A stretch of 64,000 nucleotides of DNA, taken from positions 310,001 through 374,000 of the forward strand of contig CM055196.1 in NCBI GenBank assembly GCA_029224185.1, read 5' to 3'. The position numbers and the translations under genes are program-made. The notes under the pieces were generated by a model. That model ran no database searches. It was not told the origin of the DNA and was given only the letters and a program-made list of their open reading frames with translations. Source of the stretch: Karalla daura. Its lineage: Eukaryota; Chordata; Actinopteri; Chaetodontiformes; Leiognathidae. Below are positions 62,001 through 64,000 of this stretch, in pieces. The number at the start of each line of letters is the position of its first letter. The first letter of the stretch is position 1.

Positions 62001-64000
62001 CAAAGTATGGCAACGTTGCGAATGTTTGTTTGTGGAGTTCTGTTTTTCCCATTCATTCTTATGGGAAAAAGCCAAATTGGCCAAGTGATAAACATTTGGC
62101 TCTATGGAGACAACGCTGTCCCCAATCTGGAATACGAGCTCACTGTCACGCCGTAGGGGAGAGTCTCCAGAACGCCATGACACGATTTGGTGTGTGTACT
62201 ATGAGAACTGTGGCCACAGTCGCGAGGAGTATTGTAATGTTTAACATTGATGGCAGTGGTGGGACAATGAATGGGGGCTTATGGAGAGAAAAGGCTGCAC
62301 TGGGCCTACGATGAGGCTCGTCGTTTAAATTTCACAAGGCGCACGGGTTTATGGCCTGCCGCGCATGAGAGAGCACCAATGTTCCTACAAACCTGGGAAA
62401 AATAATTTGTCTGCTGCTTAGGGTGTGGCTGGGAGCAGCGTGAAAAGAGCGAAGCGAGAGCTGCTTTTTAAGCGATCCCGCATGTCGGCCCGGTGCTAAG
62501 AAGAGATTGGACATGCCCAATGCTGAGGGGGCCCTTTCAAACTCTGGGAGTCTCCCAGGGCCTGTGCCATCTGCTGGGGTGCATTGAAGCTGGACGCCTC
62601 ATCACTTTGTATTACCATGTCAGCAGAGGAGACATTGGAGCAGGTACCTGAGAACATGGCCGTCGAGAAGAAGTGCTGCTTAAAAACCATACAACCTATC
62701 AGCGTGCAACTCGCTACACAAACGCACCACAAGATTCTTCACTTTTTGAAATGAAAAGGAAGTTTCAAAGTCAAAGTATGGCAACGTTGCGAATGTTTGT
62801 TTGTGGAGTTCTGTTTTTCCCATTCATTCTTATGGGAAAAAGCCAAATTGGCCAAGTGATAAACATTTGGCTCTATGGAGACAACGCTGTCCCCAATCTG
62901 GAATACGAGCTCACTGTCACGCCGTAGGGGAGAGTCTCCAGAACGCCCTGACACGATTTGGTGTGTGTACTATGAGAACTGTGGCCACAGTCGCAAGGAG
63001 AAGTGTAACGTTTAACATTGATGGCAGTGGTGGGACAATGAATGGGGGCTTATGGAGAGAAAAGGCTGCACTGGGCCATACGATGAGGCTCGTCGTTTAA
63101 ATTTCACAAGGCGTACGGGTTTATGGCCTGCCCCGCATGAGAGAGCACCAATGTTCCTACAAAACTGGAGTAAAAATGTATTCTGCTGCTTTGGGTGTGG
63201 CTGGGAGCAGCGTGAAAAGAGCGAAGCGAGAGCTGCTTTTTAAGCGATCCCGCATGTCGGCCCGGTGCTAAGAAGAGATTGGACATGCCCAATGCTGAGG
63301 GGGCCCTTTCAAACTCTGGGAGTCTCCCAGGGCCTGTGCCATCTGCTGGGGTGCATTGAAGCTGGACGCCTCATCACTTTGTATTACCATGTCAGCAGAG
63401 GAGACATTGGAGCAGGTACCTGAGCACATGGCCGTCGAGAAGAAGTGCTGCTTAAAAACCATACAACCTATCAGCGTGCAACTCGCTACACAAACGCACC
63501 ACAAGATTCTTCACTTTTTGAAATGAAAATGAAGTTTCAAAGTCAAAGTATGGCAACGTTGCGAATGTTTGTTTGTGGAGTTCTGTTTTTCCCATTCATT
63601 CTTATGGGAAAAAGCCAAATTGGCCAAGTGATAAACATTTGGCTCTATGGAGACAACGCTGTCCAACAATCTGGAATACGAGCTCACTGTCACGCCGTAG
63701 GGGAGAGTCTCCAGAACTCCCTGACACGATTTGGTGTGTGTACTATGAGAACTGTGGCCACAGTCGCAAGGAGAAGTGTAACGTTTAACATTGATGGCAG
63801 TGGTGGGACAATGAATGGGGGCTTATGGAGAGAAAAGGCTGCACTGGGCCATACGATGAGGCTCGTCGTTTAAATTTCACAAGGCGCACGGGTTTATGGC
63901 CTGCCCCGCATGAGAGAGCACCAATGTTCCTACAAAACTGGAAAAAAAATGTATTCTGCTGCCTAGGGTGTGGCTGGCAGCAGCGTGAAAAGTGCGAAAC
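59093..64000 (-). repeat. Inverted B-containing block with a 3856-bp (5-unit) repeat
   Basis: Units ending at 59864 and 63720 match at 3856 bp and carry the full B state (GCTGTCCAACAATCTGG on the + strand). The following unit (to 60636) is matched by the partial unit at 63721-64000. Units ending at 62176 and 62947 are an almost identical adjacent pair with the intermediate state GCTGTCCCCAATCTGG. The unit ending at 61405 is the divergent type of the dimer block. Confidence 0.85.

Larger units (their letters stand above)
54377..64000 (-). repeat. Inverted tandem array of the same satellite unit
   Basis: All landmarks of the forward unit appear reverse-complemented. GTGCCATCTGCTGG replaces CCAGCAGATGGCAC, and CCAGAACGCC marks unit starts on the - strand. 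A 97-bp partial unit (54377-54473) is followed by twelve full units ending at 55244, 56014, 56784, 57553, 58323, 59092, 59864, 60636, 61405, 62176, 62947 and 63720, and by a partial unit to the window end. Lengths vary from 769 to 773 bp, more than in the forward core. The array continues beyond the window. Confidence 0.97.

Noticed and set aside
1..64000. Hundreds of reading frames of 60-218 codons on both strands as protein-coding genes
   Set aside because: They recur at the unit period on overlapping opposite strands. They gain and lose starts and stops by single SNPs between units, change frame with 1-bp length differences, and match no family I recognise.
1..64000. CENP-B box
   Set aside because: I looked for NTTCGNNNNANNCGGGN on both strands of the unit. 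The closest stretches (ATTCGCAACGTTGCC and TCCCGCATGTCGG) lack half of the required bases.
1..64000. CRISPR array or other prokaryotic repeat system
   Set aside because: The unit is about 771 bp of continuous homologous sequence with no short repeats separated by unrelated spacers, and no cas-like genes.
1..64000. Ribosomal or 5S RNA gene array
   Set aside because: No stretch of the unit resembles conserved rRNA or 5S internal control regions.

Overview
The whole window is one satellite (macrosatellite) array. A unit of about 771 bp is repeated head to tail from end to end. I see no unique-sequence gene, rRNA, tRNA, CRISPR array or recognisable transposon. Two 100-base N runs look like nominal-size scaffold gaps, and the array behaves like eukaryotic chromosomal DNA. 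The recurring ATGAATGGG / CCCATTCAT wording is common in fish non-coding DNA, so a teleost is my low-confidence guess. Nothing here fixes the species.

Layout. Positions 1-54378 hold about 72 units in the + direction. I place unit starts at GGCGTTCTGG. At 54377/54378 the orientation flips without any N, and 54377-64000 holds twelve full and two partial units in the - direction. The left part (1 to about 16.3 kb) has units of 770-773 bp, including a 'B' subtype with GTTGGACAGCG near unit base 55. It is organised as 1544-bp dimers and then 2316-bp trimers. After the first gap the core (16.4-54.4 kb) is almost uniformly 771 bp, with no full B units. It carries higher-order repeats (HORs) of 5 then 4 units (16.4-23.4 kb), of 6, 5, 4 and 2 units (24.1-37.2 kb), a mosaic stretch (37.2-45.7 kb), and a 2313-bp trimer (about 46-52 kb). 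In the inverted part, units near the flip resemble the core. From about 59 kb the B subtype reappears.

What the unit may do. Each unit contains CCAGCAGATGGCAC, an exact match to the vertebrate CTCF core consensus CCASYAGRKGGCRS. The window therefore holds about 70 candidate CTCF sites pointing right, then nine intact and three degenerate ones pointing left, converging on the inversion. Each unit also has a set of short perfect palindromes and hairpins, and both inversion breakpoints lie at two of them. By analogy with CTCF-binding macrosatellites such as human DXZ4, this could be a chromatin-architecture or boundary array. A palindrome-rich centromeric satellite is the main alternative. Both roles are inference.

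How it evolves. Hybrid units, one-unit losses between neighbouring HOR copies, and near-identical adjacent blocks show repeated unequal exchange. Reading frames of 60-218 codons recur on both strands, but they follow from the repeat and are not annotated as genes.
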